NCBI GenBank assembly: GCA_900765975.1
Contig: CAAFTS010000022.1
Span: 1-48,965 of the forward strand
Direction: 5' to 3'
DNA length: 48,965 nt
DNA from: Lachnospiraceae bacterium
Lineage (GTDB): Bacteria; Bacillota; Clostridia; Lachnospirales; Lachnospiraceae
The translations under genes were made by a program, and so were the position numbers. The notes under the pieces were generated by a model. That model ran no database searches. It worked only from the letters and a program-made list of their open reading frames with translations, and was not told the origin of the DNA. Position 1 is the first letter of the stretch. Each line of letters starts with the position of its first letter. Shown here in pieces: positions 41,285 to 48,965 of this stretch.

Positions 41285-42620
41285 GATATCCAAAATAAGT
41301 CGGAAACGAATATGTATATCCTCTCCACAGTTCGATACTGTTTTGTAATTTCATTTTCGTAATACACTGATCTGCAGCGAAAAAGTCCAAATCTTTTTCA
41401 AATCGAAGATTTTCTTCTACTCGGTCCAACATTCGCATCGTAATTGTATCCGTATTTTTGAGATACAATAAAATCTGCAAATACTGTCCATAATCCAACC
41501 CTTCTTCTATTTCTCCTTTTTCATACTGCGGTTTAGAAAACCAGAACGTAAATACTGATGCTATCGGCAGCTTCCAATTAGAACTCGCTTTATTCTTCGG
41601 CACCTTACTTCCGGCAAGAAGAGATCGAACGTCCACCGTACTCTCACCAAATGCCCACAACAAAAGCACTAACTGTTTCACCAATTCTTTTGCCTCCGGG
41701 TGCAGCGCAAGCGTAGCTAGCGTAACTGCCAGTGTATCCGCCTCTCCCTGCTTCTCCGAATCGCCTTGCAGATAAAGATAATTCACCCCAAACCTCACAA
41801 GAAGGATCTGTTTTACAACCTCTTTTAAATTCGCTTCATCACTTTCTTTTCCATTAAGCAGATACTCTACTTCATATTCCAGATTTCGCGAATCTGATTT
41901 GAGATTCGTTGCATAATTCATTTTTTCCATAACATACTGTTGAAACAATAACTTTTCCCGGATTCCATCCGTCTGAGTCCTTGCCGGGAAACTCCCTCTT
42001 CCGGTTCGTCTTTCCCTTTTGGAAAGCTGTTGTTCCTGCACCACTGCCTTCCCTGAAAGTACAAATTCATCCGGCAAAACCAATGCCAAAACCCCAGTTT
42101 GTCCAAGACCTTGCAAGTCCTCGCTCTGGTCAGGCAGCACTTCTTTCCCCTGTGAATAAATCTGCTCCAGCCTTTCCTCTGCCTGTTCTCCTTCGATTTT
42201 CTGTTCCTCCCAGTCGGCTGCACTTCCCGTAAGATCCTGAATCAATCCGAGTCCTGTTTTTGTTTCCATAAATTGAAGTATCTGCTCACGAAAAGGCTGA
42301 CCTCCCTGATCTGTCAATAACTGGATCTCGCTGACAGTCTGATCCATCCCGGCACTTCCGTAATACGCCATCCGATCCACTAGCTTCTGTTCTTCAAAAT
42401 GTCCTGTTTCATAAGTTCCTTCCAGTGCAAACACTTCATACTCTTCCAGCAATTCCTTCTGATATTCTCCAAATAATGAATACACTGCCCGATCCACATC
42501 CAGACGTTTCCTGTTCTTTGCTGTCTGAACCTGTGCGCTCTCCATCATCGCCAGAACAAATGAGAGCAGAAGAACAAAAACCAAGCTTAAAAATGCAGTA
42601 ATCTCACCTTTCTTTTCCAC
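41280..42620 (-). CDS. TadG-like DUF5702 membrane protein
   Basis: A 446-residue protein with one N-terminal membrane helix (EITAFLSLVFVLLLSFVLAM, with E8 and E27-type polar residues nearby) and a long external part. MESAQVQTAKNRKRLDVDRA and the SLFGEYQKELLEEYEVFAL segment are typical of the DUF5702 family of Tad loci. The family is placed where TadG would be in proteobacterial Tad operons. The start at 42620 follows GGAGAAAAAGTGG. It lies 8 bp after the Flp gene. Its TGA stop at 41280-41282 lies inside the inverted repeat. Function: a minor pilus-assembly or anchoring protein by context. Confidence 0.8.
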   Translation of the reverse strand: MEKKGEITAFLSLVFVLLLSFVLAMMESAQVQTAKNRKRLDVDRAVYSLFGEYQKELLEEYEVFALEGTYETGHFEEQKLVDRMAYYGSAGMDQTVSEIQLLTDQGGQPFREQILQFMETKTGLGLIQDLTGSAADWEEQKIEGEQAEERLEQIYSQGKEVLPDQSEDLQGLGQTGVLALVLPDEFVLSGKAVVQEQQLSKRERRTGRGSFPARTQTDGIREKLLFQQYVMEKMNYATNLKSDSRNLEYEVEYLLNGKESDEANLKEVVKQILLVRFGVNYLYLQGDSEKQGEADTLAVTLATLALHPEAKELVKQLVLLLWAFGESTVDVRSLLAGSKVPKNKASSNWKLPIASVFTFWFSKPQYEKGEIEEGLDYGQYLQILLYLKNTDTITMRMLDRVEENLRFEKDLDFFAADQCITKMKLQNSIELWRGYTYSFPTYFGYL

Positions 42621-42628
42621 TTTTTCTC

Positions 42629-42838
42629 CTATATTCCGGCACTCTCACTTGTAATTTTTTCAAAAATAACGTTCACCAAATTAACCAACTGGTTCTTGAA
42701 AATCAAAACCAAAGCAATGATCACCACCAAAATAAGCAGCATTTCTATCACTGAAAGTCCCGATTCATCTTGTAAAATCTGCACTCCCTCCTGTACTTTT
42801 CGTTTGATAAAATTTCTTACCCTCTGTAATTTCTTCAT
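42629..42838 (-). CDS. Flp-type type IVb pilin
   Basis: A 69-residue pilin, the main fibre subunit of the Tad system. A basic leader (MKKLQRVRNFIKRKVQEG) is followed by the QDESGLSVIEMLLILV processing region: cleavage is expected after the Gly of ESG, leaving Glu five residues on (E32-type position). A 20-residue hydrophobic helix and a short tail (VNVIFEKITSESAGI) follow. The start follows AGGAGGAGTTTC at 42838. It lies between tadC (24-bp gap) and the DUF5702 gene. Only one Flp gene is in the operon. Confidence 0.9.
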   Translation of the reverse strand: MKKLQRVRNFIKRKVQEGVQILQDESGLSVIEMLLILVVIIALVLIFKNQLVNLVNVIFEKITSESAGI

Positions 42839-42862
42839 TGAAACTCCTCCTTTGCTTCATTT

Positions 42863-44113
42863 TTATGAAATCTGTGTTGTAAAAAAAGCGGGAAACACAA
42901 TCATAATCAATACAACTCCCAACATCAAAAACATAGGAAGCAACATTTTTGTACCTGCCTCTTCTCCCCGCATTTTTGCAACGGATTTTCGTTCTTCAAA
43001 TGCGTTTACCGACTCCTGTTTCAACAAATCTGCAAGCCCGCGTGTTCCTTTTTTTAAATTCTGCGAAAGAAGTACACCAAACTTCCGGTATGCAGCCAGA
43101 CCACACCGCTCCCCAAAATGTTCATAACATTCACTTTCTGAGGCTCCGCTCTGAAGTTCATGCATGGTATAGACCATCTCCTCATAAGCAGGTCTTTTTT
43201 CTTTTTGTTTTTCACATTCTTCATAGTCTCTTGCCATCTTAATCCAAGCGGATCTTGCCGTCATTCCAGCCCCCAGATAAAGTGTAAAACTGCCGATAAT
43301 GTGTGCATAATCTGATTGCAGCTGTTGTTTTCTTCTCTTCTCCGCCTCTTTCTTTTTTTGTCCTTCCGATACATAGACCAGCATTGCCAAAGCCAGCCCT
43401 AGTACCGGAAGTGCTCCTGCCCGATAGTTTGTCACAGGCTCCCATTTTAGCGGTTTTCCATCCAACTCCTTTGGAAGTGACATACATTCTGCTCCCGGGG
43501 ACTCTTCATTTATTTTTTGGATTTCTTCCTGCAATCTCTTTTTCCATTTTTCCTCAGTTGTCAGTTTCGGCGGGTAAAGATGTGCATAAAAAGTATACTG
43601 AACCGTTTTTTCTCCATAACTTAAAAAGGCATCCAACCGAAGTAATGTTCCATTCTCTGTCAACGCATCCGGCTGCAGCTGTCCCTGCAGATTCATTACC
43701 TCATAATTATCCAATTGCCACTCCACCCGGATTCCTTTTTCAGGAATGGAAGAGAGCAGATTCAGATCTTTTCTCACTTCACTCCAGGATGCATTCTCTC
43801 CCAGCGCTTCTTTCTCCAATATCGCTTTTCCTTCCTGAAATTCTGTTTCTATTTCTGTTTCAGAGTATTGCCTCTCCGGAATCGAAATTACGATAGAGTC
43901 CTTCTGCTTTCCATTTGTTACTGCCAATTCCTCTTGCTTTTCTCCTGCGCCCGGTTTATTTCTGCTAATTTCCTGTATTCCATGTTCCCCATCAAATAAA
44001 AGGAATTTATTGTCTACTGCAAATACAAGAAGTGCCAATATACTCACTCCCGCAAAGATACCTGCCATTTTTCCGTACACAGTTTTTTCCCCGTATCTTA
44101 CTTCCTTTTTCAA
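42863..44113 (-). CDS. Tad inner-membrane platform protein TadC, with extended N-terminus
   Basis: A 416-residue T2SS-F-family protein. It is much longer than a usual TadC (about 300). An N-terminal membrane segment (about 14-32) and about 190 external residues (KEALGENASWSEVRKDLNLL, WQLDNYEVMNLQGQL) precede a second membrane segment (about 232-250). The T2SF domain (about 270-416) follows, with ACG-like YLGAGMTARSAWIKMARDYE, HELQSGASESECYEHFGERC and a final pair of helices (MLLPMFLMLGVVLIMIVFPA). The N-terminal part is a lineage-specific extension. The start follows AGTTAGTTTG...; a weak SD, 8 bp after tadB, suggests coupling. Confidence 0.85.
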   Translation of the reverse strand: MKKEVRYGEKTVYGKMAGIFAGVSILALLVFAVDNKFLLFDGEHGIQEISRNKPGAGEKQEELAVTNGKQKDSIVISIPERQYSETEIETEFQEGKAILEKEALGENASWSEVRKDLNLLSSIPEKGIRVEWQLDNYEVMNLQGQLQPDALTENGTLLRLDAFLSYGEKTVQYTFYAHLYPPKLTTEEKWKKRLQEEIQKINEESPGAECMSLPKELDGKPLKWEPVTNYRAGALPVLGLALAMLVYVSEGQKKKEAEKRRKQQLQSDYAHIIGSFTLYLGAGMTARSAWIKMARDYEECEKQKEKRPAYEEMVYTMHELQSGASESECYEHFGERCGLAAYRKFGVLLSQNLKKGTRGLADLLKQESVNAFEERKSVAKMRGEEAGTKMLLPMFLMLGVVLIMIVFPAFFTTQIS

Positions 44114-44121
44114 ACTAACTT

Positions 44122-44811
44122 CTACACCTCTATTCGTATGATTTTATTTCCCAGCCAATATGCAAAGATATACATCCCAAGACATATACTCATCAGAAGA
44201 ACTCCGGCCGGATTTCCATACAGTACAGATAAAAACTCCGGAAATGCAAGCCTCATATAAAATACCATGCCCAACGGTATGATACACATCAAACGAAATT
44301 CCATCTTTTTGCCTGCAATAATCGTCTCGATTTCACGCTCCGTTTCCGTCTTTCCACTAATCAACTGAATGGTTTCACGCATAATCGAAATACTATCTCC
44401 ACCCAGCCGTTTTGCCGATGCAAATACTGTCACAAACTGATCTACATCTTCCTGCTGCACCCTTCCCGCAAAAGCTCCCAGGACTTTTTCAGTCGGAAGA
44501 TTCATCTCCAATTCTCTCCCCATTTGTTCGTACTCCTTACGAATCCGACTCTCTTTTGCATACAAAGGTCGCAGTTCTTTTTCGGTTTCACGAATTGCAT
44601 TTTCCACCGAATATCCGGTTCTTAAAAGGGAGGACATTATTTGAATACTGTTTTGAAACTGCGCCCGGAATTGCAGTTCTTTCTTACGAATGCATTCTCT
44701 TTGCCATTCGTATAAATACATCAAAGATACCGGTAAACATACTCCTGCAAACAACATGGAATCATAAAATAAATAAGTCAGTAGCATATTTAACAATCCC
44801 GCAGCCAACAC
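44122..44811 (-). CDS. Tad inner-membrane platform protein TadB
   Basis: A 229-residue T2SS-F-family membrane protein with an N-terminal membrane pair (about 3-35), a cytosolic T2SF helical domain (FQNSIQIMSSLLRTGYSVENA, FASAKRLGGDSISIMRET) and C-terminal membrane helices (about 175-225, CIIPLGMVFYMRLAFPEFLS). The start is GTG at 44811, preceded by AAAGAGAAG that overlaps the cpaF stop. It works with CpaF and TadC to push out pilin. Its gene order cpaF-tadB-tadC-flp is the standard one. Confidence 0.92.
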   Translation of the reverse strand: MLAAGLLNMLLTYLFYDSMLFAGVCLPVSLMYLYEWQRECIRKKELQFRAQFQNSIQIMSSLLRTGYSVENAIRETEKELRPLYAKESRIRKEYEQMGRELEMNLPTEKVLGAFAGRVQQEDVDQFVTVFASAKRLGGDSISIMRETIQLISGKTETEREIETIIAGKKMEFRLMCIIPLGMVFYMRLAFPEFLSVLYGNPAGVLLMSICLGMYIFAYWLGNKIIRIEV

Positions 44812-44827
44812 CGCGGTCCACTTCTCT

Positions 44828-46009
44828 TTACGGCTGATATCCAGCCGCCAACAGCTTGTCCTTATACTCCAGTTCTTCCACCTTCATAAGTGTCCCTTTA
44901 ATTTTTCCATCTTCTATTCCCTCCTCGCAAAATTCATACAATGTCCGCAATTGGATCCTCCCATTTTCATATCCTGCAACTTCTGCAATTTCCATCACTC
45001 TTCTGCTCTTATCCCGCAGTCTTCCAAGGTGGATAATAATGTCCAGGGCAGATGCAATCTGTCTCTGAATTGCCGTCAGTGGCAGGGCAATCCCCATCAT
45101 CATCATGGTTTCCAAACGATGTAGCATATCCGCCGGATTATTCGCATGCCCGGTAGACATACTCCCACTATGCCCATTTAGCATTGCAGAGGATATCATA
45201 TCCACTGTCTCTTCCCCCCGTACTTCACCTACAATAATCCGATCCGGCCGCATCCGCAGCGCAGATTTGATCAGATCCCGAATCGTAACTGCTCCTTCCC
45301 CTTCCAGGTTCGCATTTCTAGCCTCCAATCTTACCAGATTCTCAACACCCTTTATTTGAAGTTCCGCATTATCTTCGATCGTGATAATCCGCTCCTCTTT
45401 TGGCACAAAATCAGAAAGCGCATTCAAAAATGTTGTTTTACCTGCTCCTGTTCCTCCGCTTACAAAAATGTTATACTTTGCCCGCACAAGCATTTCTAAA
45501 AACGCCGCGGCCTCTTCACTGATGCTATTCCACTCTATCAACTGCTCTATCGTCACTTTTTCTTTTGGGAACTTTCGGATTGTCATAATGGGGCCATTCA
45601 GAGCTACCGGTTTTAACACTACATTTACCCGGGAACCATCTTCTAATCTAGCATCCACAATCGGAGAAAGTTCATTGACATAACGATTGGTTCCCGCCAC
45701 AATCTGTTGAATGACATCTTCTAGTTTGCTCTGTGACAAGAATCGTTTCTCGGATTTGAAAACACTCCCATTTCGCTCCAGAAAAATATCCTCTGTTCCA
45801 TTGATCATAATCTCCGTAATGCTGTCATCTTCAATCAATTCTTGTAAAATATCCAGCTTCCGAAATGAATGATACAACTGTCTACTCAATGCAATCTGCT
45901 CCTGCAGCGGTATATAATTCTCCTGCACTTCCTCCTGCAGTACATCGTGGATCAACTCTGTTAATTCTTCATCCCCAATATCTCTGCTCAAATCCAACCG
46001 GGCCAGCAC
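44828..46009 (-). CDS. Tad secretion ATPase CpaF/TadA
   Basis: A 393-residue hexameric secretion ATPase (VirB11/GspE superfamily) that powers pilus assembly in the cytosol. Features are TEIMINGTEDIFLER (N-terminal domain), the Asp-box region RLEDGSRVNVVL, Walker A GGTGAGKT (residues 185-192), TIEDNAELQ, Walker B region RMRPDRIIVGEVRGEE and the STGHANNP His box. The start is GTG at 46009, with only a weak Shine-Dalgarno; the upstream stop at 46014 is so near that translation is probably coupled. The upstream in-frame codons contain no ATG, GTG or TTG over 57 bp. Confidence 0.94.
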   Translation of the reverse strand: MLARLDLSRDIGDEELTELIHDVLQEEVQENYIPLQEQIALSRQLYHSFRKLDILQELIEDDSITEIMINGTEDIFLERNGSVFKSEKRFLSQSKLEDVIQQIVAGTNRYVNELSPIVDARLEDGSRVNVVLKPVALNGPIMTIRKFPKEKVTIEQLIEWNSISEEAAAFLEMLVRAKYNIFVSGGTGAGKTTFLNALSDFVPKEERIITIEDNAELQIKGVENLVRLEARNANLEGEGAVTIRDLIKSALRMRPDRIIVGEVRGEETVDMISSAMLNGHSGSMSTGHANNPADMLHRLETMMMMGIALPLTAIQRQIASALDIIIHLGRLRDKSRRVMEIAEVAGYENGRIQLRTLYEFCEEGIEDGKIKGTLMKVEELEYKDKLLAAGYQP

Positions 46010-46013
46010 ACGC

Positions 46014-47000
46014 TCATATAATTGTTCTTCTTTTACCCGCTTCGCTTTCCTCCCTCTCCTTTCCCATCTGAAGTTCCTTTCGATTCCCCTTTCGCATAAT
46101 TATTTTTTTCTGAACCGTTTTTTCCAGAATCGACTCCCAACCGCTTCTTCTCAATGTTTCCGTATACTGCGCCAGCTTTGCCATTGCAATCCGTTCCTCA
46201 ATATACGGCGTATAAATCACATCGCATCTGTCTAACAGTTCAAATAGTCCATCTACGCTATCCCCAAAATCCAGAAGTATCTTACTATAAATACACTCCT
46301 CTGCAATCTGATCCAGCAGTTCCAGCCACTCTTCCTTGGGAACAGCTTTCAAATCCTGAACATACGGCATAGGTGCAATATAATCCAACTTCCCAAGTTG
46401 TCCCACCATCGTACTGATCCGTATTCCAAGATTGCCCTTTTCCTGTCGACAATAATAAAGCAGATCCGCAAGGCTTTGGTCCTGCTCCTCCGAAAAATAA
46501 ACGTCTCCTCCGGCATATTCTTCCAAATTGAGATAGAGTGCGTGTTCTTTCTCCGCAAGTTTCTTTCCCAATTCCAATGCAAACCTCGTCTTTCCAATCC
46601 GGTGCACCGGCGAATAAATCCCAACCAACTGTCCGCTTACCCGCATCGGAATACTGGCCGCTGTACTCTGCCGTTCCCCTTTGCTCTCCTCCATCTGATT
46701 CCAAATTGCCTCCGCGCTTTGATAACGAAATACTCCGATTTCCCCATCAGAAAGCTGTCGCTTTTCTTTCAGCAACACAAACCTTTCGTCCGCCGGAATC
46801 TGATCTCTTTGTTTTTTTGAATAACCACCATCAATTAAAAGAGTATGAATTCTCTGCTGCTCTGCAAACTTCTGCAGCTCTTCTAACGTATAAAACAAAT
46901 ACCATTGAATTCCCGCCTGATGTGTCTCACTCAGCACTTGCAGTAAATTGCCTGCATACTGTCGTTCTCGGTCGCAGATTACGAAATTTTCTCCATACAA
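46014..47000 (-). CDS. TadZ/CpaE-like protein with degenerate P-loop
   Basis: A 328-residue cytosolic protein that sets the polar or local position of Tad machines in other systems. The N-terminal part (1-100) is receiver-like (FVICDRERQYAGNLLQVL, IHTLLIDGG), and the C-terminal part is a ParA/MinD-type ATPase domain starting with GIYSPVHRIGKTRFAL. The Walker A is SPVHRIGKTR rather than KGGxGKT, so nucleotide hydrolysis may be weak or absent. LDFGDSVDGLFELLDRCD is the later switch region. The start is TTG at 47000, after AGGAGGGATAGG; the ATG just downstream is out of frame. It is the first gene of the operon. Confidence 0.82.
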   Translation of the reverse strand: MYGENFVICDRERQYAGNLLQVLSETHQAGIQWYLFYTLEELQKFAEQQRIHTLLIDGGYSKKQRDQIPADERFVLLKEKRQLSDGEIGVFRYQSAEAIWNQMEESKGERQSTAASIPMRVSGQLVGIYSPVHRIGKTRFALELGKKLAEKEHALYLNLEEYAGGDVYFSEEQDQSLADLLYYCRQEKGNLGIRISTMVGQLGKLDYIAPMPYVQDLKAVPKEEWLELLDQIAEECIYSKILLDFGDSVDGLFELLDRCDVIYTPYIEERIAMAKLAQYTETLRRSGWESILEKTVQKKIIMRKGNRKELQMGKEREESEAGKRRTII

Positions 47001-47159
47001 CCTATCCCTCCTATTCTCTTTTTTTGACTTTTCTTGAAAATAATTGCTGTGATCCTACAGCTTGACCTAAATCTTGAAGACCGAATCCAGAACGTCCGAT
47101 CTAAGATACTCGCTCCCAGAGATGAGAGCAGATACACAACTCGTTGCTGTGTGAATTGT

Positions 47160-47188
47160 ATTATAAACACGCTTTTATAAAATGTCCA
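47160..47188 (-). promoter_or_regulatory. Sigma-A promoter of the Tad operon
   Basis: On the minus strand, TGGACA (47183-47188) and a perfect TATAAT (47160-47165) are separated by 17 bp. The expected leader of about 155 nt before the TTG at 47000 is long and could hold regulatory structure. Confidence 0.75.
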
Positions 47189-47224
47189 GACCCATTTTTT
47201 AAAATGCAGATTTTTGTGAAAACC

Positions 47225-47434
47225 TCACAAAGTTCTGTAAAATAAAATCCCGTACAGAAGACAAACCCCAGGAATCCCAAGGGTTCCCGATGTCAAAACG
47301 GAAAGTAAATTCATACCGACTGCCAGGGAATTTTCATCCGGAAGTACATAATGATTGATAAAAAAAATCAACCCCATTCCCAAAACCGCCCGCAAAATAA
47401 AATTCGTCACCATTACAAATACTCTCTCTTTCAT
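47225..47434 (-). CDS. bofA: Pro-sigma-K processing inhibitor BofA-family protein
   Basis: A 69-residue membrane protein from ATG 47434, chosen because AAGGA lies 8 bp upstream (two ATGs at 47443/47440 are too near that site). Two membrane segments (RAVLGMGLIFFINHYVLP and the second half) are followed by GTLGIPGVCLLYGILFY, the GxPG signature of BofA. In Bacillus, BofA holds the SpoIVFB protease inactive until forespore signals arrive, controlling sigma-K. Its presence supports a spore-forming organism. It lies between the Tad operon promoter and the dCMP deaminase terminator, so it is probably transcribed alone. Confidence 0.88.
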   Translation of the reverse strand: MKERVFVMVTNFILRAVLGMGLIFFINHYVLPDENSLAVGMNLLSVLTSGTLGIPGVCLLYGILFYRTL

Positions 47435-47506
47435 ACACATCATCCTTACTTCTCTGTCACTCTATTTATATGTGTATTCAGACCTTCATATTCTTTTTAC
47501 AGCAAA

Positions 47507-47536
47507 CAAAAAAACGGCAGAGAACTCTCTGCCGCC
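47507..47536 (-). terminator. Terminator of the dCMP deaminase gene
   Basis: On the minus strand CGGCAGAG (47527-47534) pairs with CTCTGCCG (47515-47522) around AGTT, followed by TTTTTTTG. Confidence 0.9.
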
Positions 47537-47548
47537 TGTCCATCCAGC

Positions 47549-48046
47549 TTATAGCCCAATCTCAATCTTTCTTCCTGTCCGCTCATACTTTTGATACTTA
47601 ACCCCCGCAGCATCCAGCATCCTTTTTGATGCAATCACGCTCGGTGTATCTGCATACTTATCACAATCATAAATTAGTTCACGTATTCCACACTGAATGA
47701 TTGCCTTTGCACATTCATTGCACGGAAACAATGTAACATACATCCGCGCTCCAACCAAAGCCTGCCCCGGGCCATTGTAATTCAAAATCGCATTCAGCTC
47801 ACTATGAGTGGAATACACATATTTTGTCTCCAGCGGATCTTCTCCATCTCTCGTCCATGGAAAATCATCATCAGAACAGCCCATCGGAAACCCATTATAT
47901 CCCATTGATAAAATCTTGTTATCCTGACTCACAATGCAACACCCTACCTGGGTTCCTGGATCTTTTGAACGCATTCCGGAAAGCATTGCTACTCCCATAA
48001 AATACTCATCCCATGATAAATAATCTGTTCGCTTATCTGATATCAC
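47549..48046 (-). CDS. dCMP deaminase (ComEB type)
   Basis: This converts dCMP to dUMP, feeding thymidylate synthesis. The 165-residue protein has the zinc-dependent deaminase pattern: STHSELNAILNY (H and the proton-shuttling E), then LFPCNECAKAII (C and C). The extra zinc-site residues of dCMP deaminases are seen in VGCCIVSQDNK and GCSDDDFPWTR. The family start DYLSWDEYFMGVAMLSGMRSKDP is strong (shown in two pieces in the protein). The ATG at 48046 follows AGAGAGGAAGGTACGTT. It lies 45 bp after the Sua5 fusion gene, an order known from many Clostridia (sua5, rpiB, dCMP deaminase), although rpiB is not between them here. Confidence 0.95.
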   Translation of the reverse strand: MISDKRTDYLSWDEYFMGVAMLSGMRSKDPGTQVGCCIVSQDNKILSMGYNGFPMGCSDDDFPWTRDGEDPLETKYVYSTHSELNAILNYNGPGQALVGARMYVTLFPCNECAKAIIQCGIRELIYDCDKYADTPSVIASKRMLDAAGVKYQKYERTGRKIEIGL

Positions 48047-48091
48047 AACGTACCTTCCTCTCTGTTCAGACTACTTCGTCCGACAATCTTC

Positions 48092-48965
48092 TCAATCACC
48101 TAATGTTTCTGCGAATGAATTGAATTTCTCAGTCAACTTTTCTATTAACTCTGACAACTTTTCCATGCATTCTGCATAAGAACTTAACGGCTTCCCGTAT
48201 GGATTCAATATTTCTCCATTATCCCCTACATACTCTGTCAGTGTATACACATTGACCTCGTCTCCGTATTCTGCAAGAATCTTCCTTTTCTGACTTTCAT
48301 TCATCGTCAACAGCAAAATTTTCTCATCAATCTCTGCCTCCGAAATCCCAACAGATGTATGATCTGCCATAGTCAGCTGCGCACTCTTCATAATTGCCTC
48401 TGCCTTCTGATTGACCGGCTCCGGGAAAAGTACCACCATTCCTCTTGAATCAATTACATACTCCTGTATGAGCTCCTTCTGACGAAGTAACTCTGCAGCC
48501 ATAGGTCCTCTACACGTATCCGTATCGCTGACAAACACGATCCGGCTGTATCTCTGGCGCCGCGTCACCTCCGCAGCTGAAATCCGCAAATGTCCGGCAG
48601 CCTTTTCCAGCCGGTTCATAATGGCATTCCCGATTCCGCTGACTGCAAAGGATTCACTATAAATAATATCAACCTCTTCTGCATCAAACTCTCTCAGAAC
48701 AGCATAAAGATTTCTTGCAATCGACTTCTCATTTTCACGTGACCCAATATTCTTAATCACGCCATTTTTATAATAACAAAGAGTCTCATTCGTTGCTATG
48801 ATTCCAACTTTCTTGCCCTTACGCACAGACGCATAACAAAGCTGACGGATTGCCAGAACTTCTTCTTTGATATTTCCTTCCACAATCATCAGCTTCGCTT
48901 TTGGCGCATAATGCCGATACTTCATTCCAGGAGCCTTTGGAGCCTGATTGCTTTCATTTCCCAAA
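48092..48965 (-). CDS. Sua5/YwlC-type protein fused to an inactive LMW-phosphatase-like domain (5' cut by window)
   Basis: The visible 290 codons lack the start. Residues 1-130 are the Sua5 C-terminal domain (APGMKYRHYAPKAKL is its entry); the missing N-terminal part would be the catalytic YrdC domain that makes threonylcarbamoyl-AMP for tRNA t6A. From about residue 140 a low-molecular-weight tyrosine/arginine phosphatase fold follows. Its P-loop, normally C-x5-R, reads VSDTDTCRG: the nucleophile Cys is Ser (S146, codon AGC at 48527-48529) and the general-acid DP motif is NPYG (N254). The domain should be catalytically dead but may bind a partner. B. subtilis has ywlC and ywlE as neighbours, so this looks like a gene fusion. 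Downstream is the dCMP deaminase gene. Confidence 0.88.
   Translation of the reverse strand, partial: LGNESNQAPKAPGMKYRHYAPKAKLMIVEGNIKEEVLAIRQLCYASVRKGKKVGIIATNETLCYYKNGVIKNIGSRENEKSIARNLYAVLREFDAEEVDIIYSESFAVSGIGNAIMNRLEKAAGHLRISAAEVTRRQRYSRIVFVSDTDTCRGPMAAELLRQKELIQEYVIDSRGMVVLFPEPVNQKAEAIMKSAQLTMADHTSVGISEAEIDEKILLLTMNESQKRKILAEYGDEVNVYTLTEYVGDNGEILNPYGKPLSSYAECMEKLSELIEKLTEKFNSFAETLGD

Noticed and set aside
43303..43896. Plus-strand open frame of 197 codons inside tadC
   Set aside because: Composition and position are those of a shadow frame; tadC has clear domains and operon context.
46538..47065. Plus-strand open frame of 175 codons inside tadZ
   Set aside because: Antisense to the tadZ gene, which has good motifs and Shine-Dalgarno; no recognisable protein.
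1..48965. CRISPR arrays, tRNA/rRNA genes, insertion sequences and prophage
   Set aside because: No regularly spaced repeats, cloverleaf-like genes, transposase, integrase or phage structural motifs were seen. A tRNAscan, Rfam and IS search would confirm this.

Overview
The window looks like chromosomal DNA of a spore-forming, anaerobic Gram-positive bacterium of the Lachnospiraceae (Clostridia). The evidence is moderate-to-low G+C, Shine-Dalgarno sites of the AAAGGAG/GGAGG type, a BofA-family sporulation gene, a Spo0A-box-like site, a Clostridia-type Tad pilus locus with DUF5702 and DUF6382-type proteins, FeS radical-type dehydratase genes, and proteins typical of that family (SEC-C methionine aminopeptidase, TSCPD protein). 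I cannot name the genus. About 75-80% of the genes lie on the minus strand. I saw no rRNA, tRNA, transposase, phage module or CRISPR array.

Layout: 1-4.6 kb holds a LacI-type regulator cut by the window edge, the recR-ybaB-dnaX block and an atypical phosphofructokinase. 4.7-8 kb holds a CPBP membrane protease, a DUF1015 protein and methionine aminopeptidase. 8-11.4 kb is a two-component system. 11.5-13.9 kb holds a GH25-LysM lysozyme, then two tandem related structured RNA-like elements, each with its own terminator, then a heavy-metal permease. 13.9-15.2 kb is a MATE exporter. 15.4-20.7 kb is a six-gene operon: a CooC-like ATPase, two 2-hydroxyacyl-CoA dehydratase/benzoyl-CoA reductase-type subunits, their ATPase activator, a small membrane protein and a truncated acetyl-CoA-synthase-like protein. 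20.9-25 kb holds a lipase, citrate synthase, rsmA and tatD. 25-28.5 kb holds an ECF sigma factor with a membrane beta-propeller partner and a sigma-like protein without region 4. 28.7-37.1 kb holds an aconitase-family hydratase, an FHA protein, small hypotheticals, murG, a second ECF sigma factor with a possible anti-sigma factor, and a HIT protein. 37.4-47.2 kb runs from a soluble histidine kinase into a complete Tad (type IVb pilus/secretion) operon on the minus strand. The end holds bofA, dCMP deaminase and a Sua5 protein fused to a phosphatase-like domain.

How the genes work together: the Tad operon has a strong promoter at 47.16-47.19 kb. It encodes, in order, TadZ/CpaE, the CpaF ATPase, TadB, TadC, the Flp pilin, a DUF5702 TadG-like protein, a TadE-like protein, the prepilin peptidase, TadE, a DUF6382 protein and a rhomboid protease. 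The 15.4-20.7 kb operon looks like an ATP-driven, iron-sulfur-dependent reductase or dehydratase with its own maturation factor; its substrate is unknown.

The observations most worth following are the 15.4-20.7 kb operon, the tandem RNA elements at 12.5-13.0 kb, a perfect 26-bp inverted repeat flanking the start of a pilus gene (41.1-41.3 kb), the catalytically dead phosphatase domain fused to Sua5, and the sigma factor without region 4. All family assignments were made by reading motifs; no database search was run.
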